Positions 8,396-19,917 of a DNA stretch of 64,000 nucleotides are shown here, one piece after another. The stretch is from Flaveria trinervia (taxonomy: Eukaryota; Streptophyta; Magnoliopsida; Asterales; Asteraceae): the NCBI GenBank assembly GCA_025506515.1, contig CM046451.1, positions 48,247,212 through 48,311,211 of the forward strand. Direction: 5' to 3'. Every line of letters begins with the position of its first letter. The first letter of the stretch is position 1. The notes under the pieces were generated by a model, which searched no databases, was not told where the DNA came from, and saw only the letters and a list, made by a program, of their open reading frames with translations. The position numbers and the translations under genes are program-made.

Positions 8396-10720
8396 AAATG
8401 GTAATTTGAATTTGGATTTTTATTGAGGGAACACAAGTTGTTTCTTGTTCTTTTGGAACATTTATCGTTCCCTCGACGTTATACATGAAACATGAGGATC
8501 AAGAGTTAGTATTTGGATTCATTATACTGGATTTTGTACGCTAGACTGTTTGAAGATGGTGGTAGAGCGTTTTGAATGAGTTTGGTAAGGAGTAATCGAT
8601 TTTAAGGGTGAATTGTATGGACTCGTATTTGTTTTAATAACGGTTTAAACTCTACGTGTATTGTTTCATTTACGAATTTTAAGTGTCATTTCGGTTACCC
8701 TTAAGCTTGGATTTGATTAATTTAATTCAAGAGTGTATTAAGAAAGGAAAATGCATAGCAATGCATGTTCTTACGGGAAGTAACAACAATCGGTGCTAGA
8801 ATTATTGCTATTTAAGGTTTTTGTGTATGTACTTTGTTCTCCATGTATCATGTTAAGATTTTGAGACAACTTGGTTGCACAAACCTATACTCGCATAATT
8901 TGAGTGAATTACACCATAATTTATATTTTTATTTGGTGAATAAAAATCATTTTTCATTCTTTTGGAACATTTATGGTTGCCTCGATGCTATATATTAAAC
9001 ATGAGGATCAAAAGATAGTATTTGGATTCATTATACTGGATTTTGTACACAAGAGTGTTTGAAGATGGTGGTATAGCGTTTGGAATGAGTCTGGTAAGGA
9101 GTGGATCGATTTTAAGGGTGAATTGTATGGTCTGGTGTTTGGTCGAATAATGATTTAAACTCTGCGTGTATGGTTTCATTTAACAATTTTAAGTGTCATT
9201 TCGGTTATCCTTATGCTTGGATTTGATCAAATTAGTTCAAGAGTTTGTTAAGAAAGGAAAATACAGAGGAATGCACGTTGTTACGCGAAGTAAATATGAT
9301 CTGTACTAGACCTATTGCTATTTAATGTTTTTGTGTATGTACTTTGTTCTCCATGTATTATGTTAAAGCTTTCAAGACAACTTGTTTGCACAAATCTATA
9401 CTCGCATAATTTAAGTGAAATACAAGTTAACCTAATTTTTTTTGATCTTGGACAATGGTTTGATTTTTTATTCATTGTTCACACATTTGGTTTCATTAAT
9501 AAAGTTTGATTACCATCGTTCTATAATGGAGATTTGAATTTGGATTTTTATTGAGTGAACACAAGTTGTTTCTCGTTCTTTTGGAACATTTATCGTTGCC
9601 TCGATGCTATACATGAAACAAGAGGATCAAGAGTTAGTATTTGGATTCATTATACTGGATTTTGTATGCTAGAGTGTTTGAAGATGGTGGTAGAGCGTTT
9701 TGAATGAGTTTGGTAAGGAGTGGATCGATTTTAAGGGTGAATTGTATGGTCTCATGTTTGGTTTAATAATAGTTTAAACTCTACGTGTATTTTTTTGTTT
9801 ATGAATTTTAAGTGTCATTTTGGTTACCCTTAAGCTTGGATTTGATTAATTTAATTCAAGAGTGAGTTATGATAGGAAAATAAACAGCAATGCATGTTGT
9901 TACGAGAAGTAAAAACAATGTGTGATAGAACTATTGCTATTTAATGTTTTTGTGTATGTACTTTATTCTCCATGTATTATGTTAAGATTTCGAGACAACT
10001 TGGTTGCACAAACCTATACTCGCATAATTTAGTGAAATACAAGATAATTTAAATTTTTTTGATCTTGGACAATGGTTTGATTTCTTGCTCATTGTACACA
10101 CATTTGGGTTCATTAATAGAGTTTGATTACTGTCTTTCTATAATGGTAATATGAATTGGGATTTTTATTTGGTGAATACAAACCGTTTCTAATTCTGTTG
10201 GAACATTTACGGTTGCCTCGATGCTATACATGAAACATGAGGATCAGGAGATAGTACTTGGATTCATTATACTGGATTTTGTACGCCAGAGTGTTTGTAG
10301 ATGGTGGTATACCATTTGAAATGAGTTCAGTAAGGAGTGGATCGATTTTAAGGGTGAATTGTATGGTCTCGTGTTTGGTTTAATAACGGTTTAAACTCTC
10401 CGTTTATGGTTTCATTTACGAATTTTAAGTGTCATTTTGGTTACCCTTAAGCTTGGATTTGATTAATTTAATTCAAGAGTGAGTTAAGATAGGAAAATAA
10501 ATAGCAATGCATGTTGTTACGGGAAGTAAAAACAATGTGTGATAGACCTATTGCTATTTAACGTTTTTGTGTATGTACTTTGTTCTCCATGTATTATGTT
10601 AAGATTTCGAGACAACTTTGTTGCACAAACCTATACTCGCATAATTTAGTGAAATACAAGATAATTTAAATTTTTTTGATCTTGGACAATGGTTTGATTT
10701 CTTATTCATTGTTCACACAT
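8396..10720. repeat. Tandem satellite array, ~617-bp unit
   Basis: About 3.8 head-to-tail copies of one AT-rich unit. The marker GGAACATTTATCGTT (with variants) recurs at 8455, 8964, 9583 and 10200, giving steps of 509, 619 and 617 bp. The first unit lacks ~110 bp near its end, and the last is cut at 10720. Each unit repeats landmarks such as GATTCATTATACTGGATTTT, AAGATGGTGGTA and CATGTATTATGTTAAG. Short open frames within it (for example 9315-9509) recur by repetition only, and no coding function is apparent. It lies directly between the X1 LTR end and element F. Confidence 0.88.
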
Positions 10721-10818
10721 TAAGGATGAAGAAAGAAGAAGAAAGAAATTTCAAAGAGAAATTTAGGGTTTTAGGTTTGGAGGAAGAAAAGATAATAGAA
10801 AGAGGGGGAAACTGTTGG

Positions 10819-10826
10819 GTTTATAT
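10819..10826 (-). promoter_or_regulatory. Internal TATA-like box downstream of F pol
   Basis: The minus strand reads ATATAAAC, followed by a C/T-rich stretch containing AAACCCTAAATTT, typical of plant 5' leaders. It occupies the same relative place as the internal TATA boxes of S1 and S2: after RNase H and after a motif array. No ORF3 follows here because satellite sequence begins ~100 bp later. Confidence 0.45.
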
Positions 10827-10939
10827 GTGAGAAGGATTTCAGATAAAGTTTAATGAAAGAGGATAAACTTTGAAATCCGGATGTCGGTCCCACCTCTGAA
10901 AAAGTAGTTTACTTTTGCTCAAAAATTAGTTTTCTTGGA

Positions 10940-11240
10940 ACTCAAAAAGCTTCCGAAGCTAAAATGACTTCGGAAGAATTTCTTGAGAGTTTTGAGAATT
11001 TTGCTTAGGAAGAAAAGTTAAAACTTGAGTGCTTTGTATATAAACCAACAAAGCTTCCGAGAGTTAATTTTGCTTCGGAAGTAAATGGTCCTTGAAAATA
11101 AGTAAGTGTCTGAAACAAGTATTTAAGCTTCGGAAGATAAATTTGAAAGCTCTTCCGAAGGTAAAATTCTTAGACAGTTATTTATTTTGAAGGCATGATT
11201 TAATTCCGAAGTTAAAAGCATAACTTTCGAAGTATCAGAA
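10940..11240 (-). repeat. CTTCGGAAG / CTTCCGAAG motif array in F
   Basis: Around seven copies of a near-palindromic 9-mer (CTTCGGAAG, CTTCCGAAG and variants) are scattered through the spacer between RNase H and the TATA-like box. The same motif fills 16484-16620 at the other end of F, which I read as LTR sequence. Confidence 0.7.
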
Positions 11241-11380
11241 ATTTTCAAAAGTCTAAGGAAAGTCTTCAAAAAGAATTTTCATCAAAAGAAAACATGAGGT
11301 TGTGAAAGTGATGAACTAGACAACTTAGGGCACACATAATTTTTTTTAAGAAATAATAAAAATTTGTTTTTAAGAAAAGC

Positions 11381-12130
11381 TTACTCAAAGTTTATCATCC
11401 CAATAGCTGATATTAGATATTTAAATCTTTGTTCATCAAAAGCCTTTGTAAATAGATCAGCATATTGTTTATTTGTGTCAACTTTGACTAGTTTAATTAA
11501 TCCCTTTTCATAGTTATCTTTTATTAAATGATACCTGATATTGATGTGCTTTGTCCTTGAGCGCTGCATAGGGTTCTCTGTGATTGAGATAGCACTGTTG
11601 TTGTCTATGTGAATGGGAGTCTCCTTGAAGTTTAACCCATAGTCCAGCATCAGATTTTGAATCCAAAGTACTTGAGCACAACAGCTTGCAGCAGCAATGT
11701 ATTCAGCTTCAGCAGTTGATGCAGAGACACAGGATTGTTTCTTACATTACCTTGAGACAACCCTTCCACCAAGAAATTGACATCCCCCAGATGTAGACTT
11801 TGCAGTCATGTTGCAACCACCATAATCACTATCTGTATAGGCATACAGATTGAAGTAAGAATTCTTGGGATACCATAGGCCAAGTGTTGATGCACCTTTG
11901 AGGTATCTTAGAATCCTCTTGAAAGTGATAAGGTGAGACATCTTAGGGTTGGCTTGGTATCTTGCACAAATGCATGTAGCAAACATGATATCAGGTCTGC
12001 TAGCAGTAAGATACATAAGAGACCCAATCATAGCCCTGTATAACTGCTTATCCACACACTCCCCCTCAAGATCAGGACCAAGAGAGTGGTTTCTGGCTAT
12101 GGGTGTCTTAGCAATCTTACAGTCAGTCAT
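11381..12130 (-). pseudogene. RNase H of F
   Basis: One reading frame carries KTPIARNHSL, YRAMIGSLMYLTASRPDI, CARYQANPKMSHL, AYTDSDYGGCN, KSTSGGCQFLGG, then TAEAEYIAA with the catalytic Glu, IHIDNNSAISITENP, RSRTKHINIRYHLIK and ADLFTKAF. It is interrupted by a single in-frame TAA at 11747-11749, where the relatives have Gln. The domain removes RNA from the RNA-DNA hybrid during reverse transcription. It continues in frame from the RT entry. Length and motif order match the SIRE type. Confidence 0.88.
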
Positions 12131-13060
12131 ATTGAACCTCTTGAGTATGTCCTGAACATACTTTGACTAACTTATGAAGATGCCATCTTCAACTTGCTTC
12201 ACTTGAATTCCCAGAAAGAAATTGAGTTCCCCCATGGCACTCATTTCAAATCTGTCTTTCATCAACTTCTCAAAGTCTTTGCAGAGCTTTGGATTAGTCG
12301 AACCAAAGATGATGTCATCCACATATACTTGAACTAGCAATATGTCTTTTCCTTGTTCTTTGATGAAGAGAGTTCCATCTACAGTACCTCTCCTATATCC
12401 ATGTTTACAAAGATACTCAGATAGTGTCTCATACCATTTCCTGGGTGCCTGATGCAGCCCATAAAGAGCTTTTTCAAGCTTGTAGACATAATCAGGATCA
12501 TCAGGATCTACAAAACCAGGTGGCTGTTTGACATAAACCTCTTCATCTATCACTCCATATAAAAAGGCACACTTCACATCAAGTTGAAAGACCTTCAAGT
12601 TCTTGGATGCAGCAAATGGCAGGAATATCCTAATAGCTTCTAATCTTGCCACTGGAGCAAAGACATCAGTGTAGTCAATCCCTTCTTCTTGTGTGTATCC
12701 TTGAACAACCAGTCTAGCTTTGTTCTTGATAATGATGCCTCTATCATCTTTCTTGTTCCTAAACACCCATTTGGTTCCAATGGTAGTCTTCCTAGAAGGA
12801 AGAGGAAAAAGGTTCCAAACTTTCTGCCTTTTGAATTGAAGCAGCTCTTGCTGCATAGCTTCAACCCAACTTCCATCCTTTAGAACTTCATCAACTTTCT
12901 TTGGCTCTATCTGGGATAGAAAACAAGAGTGAAGACAAACATTTGCTTCATGGGTTTGTCCTCTTGTCTTTACCCCTGAGACAACATCTCCAATAATGTT
13001 TGTCGTAGGGTGAGACTTGTGGATCCCAAGCTGAGGGATCACAACAAGTTGTTGAGAAAG
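12131..13060 (-). pseudogene. Reverse transcriptase of F
   Basis: Motifs in order are GTKWVFRNKKDD, NKARLVVQGYTQEEGIDY, VFAPVARLEAIR, VFQLDVKCAFLYG (first catalytic Asp), KLEKALYGLHQAPRKWYE, LLVQVYVDDIIFGS (YVDD intact) and MGELNFFLGIQVKQ. An in-frame TAG at 12167-12169 stands where Gln is expected. A frameshift near 13050 separates it from the integrase C-terminal linker (12948-13316, read in another frame). The enzyme copies element RNA into DNA in the cytoplasmic particle. Apart from these two lesions the domain is readable throughout. Confidence 0.88.
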
Positions 13061-13475
13061 ATCTAATAGAGAAACTGAGATCTGGCATGGATGTTTCTCC
13101 CACCACATCAGCACACTTTTCAAGTGAAACTTGATCCAAGCAGTGTGTGACATCATTGATGTTCTCATCAATGGTGTGATTAGTGGCATCAAGAAATTTT
13201 GGGTCACTGTCACCACCACAATTGTTGTCTTCCACAGTTGAGGTGTTCTTATCTGGTTGTAGAGCCTCTGAGCTGGAATTTGAAGGCATACCAGATGTAT
13301 GAGCTGAGTTTGTCATTATTGTGATGATAGAAACCTCGTTTGCAGAAGTGGTTTCAACTGGAGTTGAAGATGTATGACTTGAGGATCTTCCTAGCTCAAA
13401 TCTTGGATCAGGATCATTCTCACAAGATTTTAAGTTTTCTATAGATCCTGAATCATTCTCACAAGATTTGTTAAA

Positions 13476-14909
13476 TCAGTTGGTAACCAAATCAAGATTA
13501 AATAACCAATCCGGACCAGAACCAACAACACAAGGTGTGTGTTCATTGAAAGTCACATTGGCTTCAACAAATCTAGTTCTAAGATTGTACACTCTATAAG
13601 CCTTAGCTTGGGAAGAGTATCCAATAAAGTGTCCATCATCTGATTTCTTAGCAAACTTGGCAATTTGATCTTTTGTATTCAAGATGGTGCAAGGACATTC
13701 AAATGACTTGAGAAAACCAATAAAAGGTTTCCTCTTGTGCCAAAGTTCATAAGGAGTCTTGCCATGAGTCTTGACTACTAAAACTCTATTCTGCACATAG
13801 CAGGCAGTGTTGACTGCCTCTGCCCAGAAGGTGATGGACAGTTTAGAGTTAGACAGCATGGTTCTTGCAGCTTCAATCAGAGTCCTATTTCTTCTCTCAG
13901 CAACACCATTTTGCTGAGGAGTCCTGGGAGCACTAAATTGTCTTGAAATACCCTTTTCATCACAAAATATATCAAGGATTTGGTTCTTAAATTTGGTTCC
14001 TTGATCACATCTTATGATCTTGACCTTGTGATCAGACTGATTCTCAATCTTTAAGATGAAAGTCTTCAGAATCTCAAGAGTCTCATCCTTAGTTCTAAGG
14101 AAGAAGACCTAAGTGAATCTTGTAAAGTCATCTGTGATCACTAGACAGTATAAGGTCCTTCCTAAACTCATTACACTAGTGGGGCCAAAGAGATCCATAT
14201 GTAACAAGTGTAGGGGTGTAGTGATGGAGTTCTTTTCCTTAGGCTTGTGAGATACCTTATGTTGCTTCCCTTTCAGGCATGCAACACAATGGTCATCACT
14301 TGTAAACTCTTTCTTTGGCATTCCAGTTACCAAATCATGCTTAATCAATTTATTCATGTTCTGAAAGTTTACATGGCACATTCTTTTATGCCATAAGAAT
14401 GACTCATCACTATTGGCTTTAGACAGAAAGCATGAAACTTCTCCAAAGGGAGAGGTTTCTTGCAAATCCATGTTGTACATGTTTCTTTTCCTGGGGGCTC
14501 TAAGTAGGATATGCTCATGAGGAATGACAACACCAGGCTTAAGAACAATGCACTCATGCTCAGTAAAGAGCATGTTATGACTCTGATCACAAAATTGAGA
14601 TACACTCAAAAGATTGTATCCAAGCTCCTTAACAAAGTTTACCTTTTCTATGCTGAGCTTACCATTTGTGATCGTGCCCCTTCCAGAAATGTAACCACCT
14701 TCATCTCCTCCAAAAGCAACTGGACCTCCATCAATCCTTTCAATGTTTTGGAGTAGTGACCTATTGCCTGTCATGTGCCTAGAACATCCACTGTCTATGA
14801 TGCAGACATTTTTGTCTATCTTAGCTATCCCTGCACAAAGAGAATGATTAGTTACATTTGGAAACCCAAGCTTTGCTTGTCTTGGGCTCATTTGCAGAAG
14901 GTAATTCAA
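13476..14909 (-). pseudogene. Protease and integrase of F
   Basis: The frame opens with a protease segment holding IIDSGCSRHMTGN, where DSG is the aspartic active site. Next come the GAG-pre-integrase zinc finger (LWHKRMCHVN and HCVACLKGKQH) and the integrase core with HMDLFGP, RCDQGTKF and PQQNGVAERRNRT, so the D, D and E are present. The integrase C-terminal part follows (FLKSFECPCTILNTKD, GHFIGYSSQAKAYRVYN). The only break I see is TAG at 14109-14111, in place of a Trp codon. Protease cleaves the polyprotein; integrase inserts the DNA into the chromosome. Confidence 0.88.
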
Positions 14910-15107
14910 CAGTAATAGATCCTATGGTTGTACTAAGAGGATCTTGAGTTGTTGTTGATGGAGAAATCTCAGTCACTTGGTCTTTCTTAGACATCCACAC
15001 CTGCTTTGGAGTCTTGGACTTGACCTTTAAAACTTTGGAAGCTTTTGGAAATTTGGAAGTTTTAATGACTGAACCTTCAGAAGATTCTGCAGACACTATA
15101 ACAGACT

Positions 15108-16490
15108 TCAGTGCTTCGAAAGAACTCCTTTCTTCTGAGACCAATTTCTCTTCTGAGGGTATTTTCCACTTCCCTTCTTCGTAGACATGGAGCTTCCGAA
15201 GGAAACATGTATTCCTTCTGAAGATTGAATCTTCTTAGAACTCTTTGAAGCCTTTGTTTTGGTCATATGGACAATACCTTTAGGATTGAAGGGACAATCC
15301 CTAGCAATGTGAGTTGTACTTTCACACATGATACAATTCATCTTCTTCTTCACAAGAGCCTTTTCTTTGGAATAGGACTGTCTTTGGTCACATCCCTTCT
15401 CCACCTTCATCTTTGCAGATGAGGAGACAATCCTCTTGGGTTAAGGACTATGCTTGGAGTTTGATGGTCCAGGCTGTGCAGCAGTGGTACACAACAGATC
15501 AGTCTTCTTCTTGCTGCTGAGATGAGTTGAACAAGAACCAGAACTCTTAGCAGAAGAGTTTTGATTGATGTCTTCAGTCCCTACCACTTTAAACCTTGTA
15601 GAGATAAAAACTTGTTTCTGCTTAGAGTCAAAAGTGGTCTTGATCTCTTGAGCCTTCATTGCCTTTCTTTTGCTCTTTCTGATCAAGTTCTTTCACATGG
15701 ACTTGGTCATCACAGTCTTCTTTTTCTCCTCAGAAGGATAGTGGCCCTTCTTGGAATCCTCCTCTTCACTCTTTTCAAAGGGATTATTCACCATCTCTTC
15801 TTCCTCCTCTTCACTCATAGGATCTATGAGAGGAAGCTCATCTTCACAAGTTCCACACCTAGGAGATCTTACTGACTAGATTGTGTGTGGAGGAGCTATC
15901 TCATTGGATCCTAGTCCCTGCCTGTTTTGATAGCACACTTTGTTGTGCAGGGATGAGGATATAATGTTCTTGAAGGTCTCTTCCTCAAGAACACTCTTTT
16001 GCCCTGGCATTGCTGATCACAAGCTCAGCCTGGCACTTAGTTAACTTGGTTATGAGATGTTTGATTTGAGTCCTAAAATCTATGTGTTCATGTTTTAGAA
16101 CAGAAATGGTTTTCTCTAAGTCCTCTATCTTCAGTTTATAATTATTTTCAGACTTTCTAAAATCAGATTTTCAAATGTTTAAGGACTCAAGATCAGATCT
16201 CAGTTCCAAGTTGTAGGATCTGTACGTGTTAACTTTAGCAATGCATGCAGGAGTACAGAGATGTTCTACTACCTTGGCTTCATCATGATCAGCCATTAGT
16301 GCTTGGTTTGGAGAAGCATCTTCTACCTGAAAGCTCCAATCAAAGCCTCCTTCTTCAACAGCAACAGCAGCTTTCTGCTTTGACTTCTCATTCTGGAGAG
16401 CTTTGTCAGTGTAGTTTGGTCTGGATTGTGTTTGGCTTTATGGAACAGTACATCATCTTTATGGAACAGTACATTAGATAAATCATGTTA
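15108..16490 (-). pseudogene. Gag C-terminal half of F
   Basis: Reading frames on the minus strand cover a region starting with GGFDWSFQVEDASPNQALM, a segment often found in the middle of SIRE-type gag, followed by charged, probably helical sequence. A CCHC zinc knuckle, CIMCESTTHIARDC (C-x2-C-x4-H-x4-C), lies in the 15108-15410 frame. Lys/Ser-rich linker sequence follows toward protease. Several frame changes occur. The capsid-forming N-terminal half is absent: at about 16490 the sequence switches to CTTCGGAAG-rich LTR-like DNA. The knuckle would bind element RNA for packaging. Confidence 0.7.
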
Positions 16491-16742
16491 ATAAAAGTCT
16501 TCGGAAGAAATCTGTCTTCAAGAACTTGAAGCTTGAGAAGACTTTGTCTCTGAGGCTTCGGAAGACATCATCTTTGGCATCGGAAGATGTTGGTCTTGGC
16601 TTCGGAAGATTTCACACTTAGAGTATTTTTCTTGCACATGTGAAACTTCCAAGCATTCCACTTTAATGCACTTGTGCAGCATGCAGGAAAGACTAAAGAT
16701 GTGTAGGTTGCATCAGCCTCTTCATTAATCTCTACAAGATGC
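16484..16742 (-). repeat. LTR-like stub of F with CTTCGGAAG motifs
   Basis: Four or more CTTCGGAAG-type motifs lie within 140 bp, then ~120 bp of unique sequence up to the G1 junction at 16743. I infer that it is an LTR fragment because the motif matches the F spacer, just as S1 and S2 share one motif between LTR and spacer. No TG or CA terminus could be identified. Confidence 0.4.
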
Positions 16743-18058
16743 GTTTGATGATTGGGTTCGAAAACATACTATAAACATGTTACACAAAAGGTTCATGCGC
16801 CTAGATAAGGCTCATGCACTTGAAAATGCCTTAGAAGAATTTAAGTGTAACCCATGCGCCTGAACAGTAGCCCAAGTGGCCCATGCGCCTAAGTGTTCAT
16901 GCGTCCGAATAACCCATGCGCCAAAGTGTTCAAACGCCCGCATAGTGTCCATGCGCCTGAATAGTTCATGCGCCTAGTGTTAAAATGATTAAGTGTTGGC
17001 TAATGTGCCTACATAGTGATGAAACGCCCAAACAGGGCTCATGCGCCCAAATAGTGTCTAAGCGCCCAACACTTAGAAAATTTTACTGAATTTTTGGGAG
17101 TTTCTGCTCTTAGGGTTTTGACCAAGGTTTGACTAGGGCTTATTAATGATGAGTTTCATGCATGATTATGATTACTCCTTATTATTATTATTATTGCTAT
17201 TATTATTACTTATTGTGTGTGACTTTACGTGGTATGTTAATTATCGTAACGTAAAGTATATTGTAATAATAAAGAGAAAGAGCAATAAAGAAAAGAAGAG
17301 GAACATTATAAAATGTTAACAAGTCTTGCAAGCTTACAGGAGGTACACGACCATGTTGTCATTAGCTCAACTGTGTTGTGGGTTAGCTACCCTATTATGC
17401 ACACAGGGCCAGTCTTGGAGATTGGCAGGACCTCTTTAGTGTACCCTAAGTGTTTGGCTCGGCCTTGTATACAGTAAACAGAACCCTCTTGAGGGATATA
17501 GATGGCCTATCACCGGTTTTCATCGCGCATACAGTTTAGGGTATTGCTCATTGGTCCATACAGAAAGTGAAAGATAAAGATAACAGAATACATAGTAAAC
17601 AAGGCATACATTAAAGAGAACGAACAGTATCTGTTCATATAGTTAAAGGGTGCTCGCATACACACTAAAGAGTTGTATTTCACAGAAAGAGTATTTTCAT
17701 ATAAAACATACAGAAAGTATTTATTACTTTTAAAACTAGAACTCACTCAGCAACGCTGACATTTATACATGTTCAGTTGGCAGGTAATTATTGCTGAGGA
17801 TGGCACGAGGATGAAGCCACTCGGCAGGGAAAGACTAACATCCATTGGTATTTTATGTTGCTGTTGTTTTGTAATGCAGTAAGACAATTCTTTTGTAATT
17901 AGTTAAACGATGATGTATTGCTCAACAACAGTGGTTTAAATGAAATGAATGGTTTTTGATAAATTATTTCCGATGCTTAAGTTTGTATAAATATAATGTT
18001 TAATGTTTTAAGTGCTGTGATTGACCAACTGTGAGGTTTTTAGGAACGAGGCCTTACA
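16743..18058 (+). repeat. Truncated 5' LTR of G1
   Basis: It matches the 3' LTR from 23465 onward, beginning GTTTGATGATTGGG. It includes a CATGCGCC array (16795-17060) and a TTATTATTATT run, and ends GGCCTTACA. The first ~580 bp present in the 3' LTR are missing, so the target duplication cannot be tested. Confidence 0.88.
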
Positions 18059-18061
18059 AAT

Positions 18062-18074
18062 TGGTATCAGAGCC
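18062..18074 (+). promoter_or_regulatory. Primer-binding site of G1
   Basis: TGGTATCAGAGCC, complementary to the Met-tRNA 3' end, three bases after the LTR end. Confidence 0.9.
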
Positions 18075-18582
18075 AAAGTTTAAGAGAATTGGGTTAAATA
18101 AACTTTTAAAACCTAAACTTAAACTGAAAATGGGACAAATAGAGAGATGTCAGCCCGAGTAGCTACGTGCCATGAGGTATGTATTTTCTTAATGTCGGTA
18201 TTATGTGCACATGCTATTTGATTTATGTGCTCTTAGTAGATTTACATACTGAGTAGGTTTGGATAGGAAATGACTAGGGTATGAAGAGTAAAGTAAGTGG
18301 CTAATCACAACTAGCCACTGTAATTAGGGACTTACTATACTTGACATAAACTGAGTGTTACCTTGAATGACCGTGTTAGTGTTTGAATCTTATAGTGTGC
18401 GTTTAGAGGTTGGCTGGCGGTAGATCTTCGAAAGCCTCTCGTGGTGGAGATCACGATGCTGCTCTGCGACCCAAGAGAGGGAGACCCAGAGCCGAGAAAG
18501 TGGTTCATGAAGAACAGAGACCCCTCATCCGGAGGGTGGCGATGAAAGCACCAATCTAAGAGCCTGAGTAAAGGAGGCTGTT

Positions 18583-19561
18583 GTGGAAGAAGTTCATCAG
18601 TTCATGCAGACAATCTTACCGTCTATAGTGACTGAAGTTATCAAGGCAGTACAGGAAGAGGATAGAAAGGAAAGGAACAGGTCCTCAAGAGAACGAGAGC
18701 AACCGGAGCCGGAAATGATTCTCTCGGTTGATGAAGAGGAGGAAGAAGAGCCTACACCGGAGGCGGCACGAGGCTGTAACTACGGGGCGTTTATGAGATG
18801 CAAGCCCCCTACCTTCGATGGAAACGACACCACTGTTGCTGCTCACCGGTGGGTGAGGGAAATGGAGGCTGTCCTCGATATCAGTGAGTGCCATGAAGAT
18901 TAGATTGTGAAATTCACTACCCACTCTTTTGTAGACTTGGCTTTGTGCTGGTAGGACAACATTGTCCAACCCGAGGGTAGCAGGGACATTGGGAGAATGA
19001 TATGGCCCGAACTGAAGAAGTTGGAGGCGGGAACGATGACACACAAGCAGTACACCACAAAATTCAATGAAATGGTGCGGCTGGTGCCGATCAAGTGACA
19101 ACACTATCACGAAACATTAAAAGAAACATCCAGGGGCTGCCGGTGGATATCTGTAGGCATATGATCGCCACCCGGCGGAGCACTTTTAGGTTGGCGGTTG
19201 ATTTGGCTGGCAGATTATATGATGAGCACGAGGTGGTGATGGCTGAGGTGAACAAGAAGGTTGTGGTGACCGGAACTGGAATGGGAAGCAGTTTGGACAT
19301 GGTGGAGCCGCTACAAACAATAAGGTGGCGAAGGTGGGTGACCGATGTGTGGTCACATCTGGTGCAGGGTTGAAGAAATGTGGCAAATGTGGAAGGGAGC
19401 ATACTGGTGAGTGCAGCATGGGAATGAATGTATGCTTCAGGTGTCGCCAGCCTAGCCACATCGCTAGAGACTGTAAGAAGCCGAGGCGGAGAGCTCTGGA
19501 GCAGAGAAGAAGAAGCCGGAGGGCAGAGAGCAGAGGGCAAGTACTAGAGCTTACACTGTGA
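18583..19561 (+). pseudogene. Gag of G1
   Basis: The first frame (18583-18903) begins MEEVHQFMQTILPSIVTE, runs through an acidic stretch and reaches PPTFDGNDTTVAAHRWVREM, the start of the retrotransposon gag capsid domain. It is stopped by TAG at 18901-18903, by another TAG where relatives read Trp, and by frameshifts between 18950 and 19320. From 19325 another frame carries two zinc knuckles, CGKCGREHTGEC and CFRCRQPSHIARDC, then a basic tail. Gag would form the particle and bind element RNA. The true start may lie upstream; 18583 is simply the first Met of the readable frame. Confidence 0.75.
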
Positions 19562-19917
19562 CTCGGGAGGAAGCTAGAGCGGATCCCGACGTTGTGTCAG
19601 GTATGTTTCTAGTAAACCAAACTTGTGCCTCTATATTGTTTGATTTCGGTGCCAGCAGGAGATTTATTTCCACTACTTTCTGCGCTAAGCTGCCTGTTAG
19701 TAGTAGAAATGTTAGCGAACCATTCGATGTAGAAACTGCTATTGGTAAGTCCACTAGAATTACTGATGTGATAGTGGACTGTGCCATAGAACTAGAAGGT
19801 CATAGGTTTGCTGCTAGGTTACACGTGATGCCCCTTGGTGGATTTGATGTAGTACTAGGGATGGACTGGTTAGCAACCTATGAAGCAAACATTGTATGTC
19901 TCAAGAAGATAATTTGA
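19558..19917 (+). pseudogene. Aspartic protease of G1 (altered active site)
   Basis: The frame holds VSGMFLVNQTCASILFDFG, then RRFISTTFCAKL and GGFDVVLGMDWLATYEANI, the order typical of Gypsy proteases. The active triad, normally DSG or DTG, reads DFG at 19642-19650 (GAT TTC GGT); one C-to-T change from a Ser codon would explain it. The frame ends at TGA (19915-19917), where related sequences continue, so this is a stop inside the polyprotein. The protease would normally cut Gag-Pol; it is very probably inactive. Confidence 0.8.

Larger units (their letters stand above)
10721..16742 (-). mobile_element. F: truncated SIRE-type Copia element
   Basis: On the minus strand the order is an LTR-like stub (16742-16484), gag from its middle, CCHC knuckle, protease, integrase, RT, RNase H, a CTTCGGAAG-rich spacer, and a TATA box with a leader-like stretch. 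Domains and motifs (YLTASRPDIMFATC, KSTSGGCQFLGG) are SIRE-type. The N-terminal half of gag, the PBS, any ORF3 and the 3' LTR are missing. The left end stops at the satellite array and the right end at G1. Apart from one frameshift in RT and a few stops, pol is largely readable. Confidence 0.85.

Noticed and set aside
16795..17060. Regular ~20-bp repeats in the Gypsy LTR resembling a CRISPR array
   Set aside because: Units are degenerate, spacing is irregular, there are no conserved-length spacers or cas genes, and the context is a plant LTR.
18062..18074. tRNA gene at TGGTATCAGAGCC sites
   Set aside because: Only the PBS (12-13 bases complementary to a tRNA end) is present; no cloverleaf sequence surrounds it.
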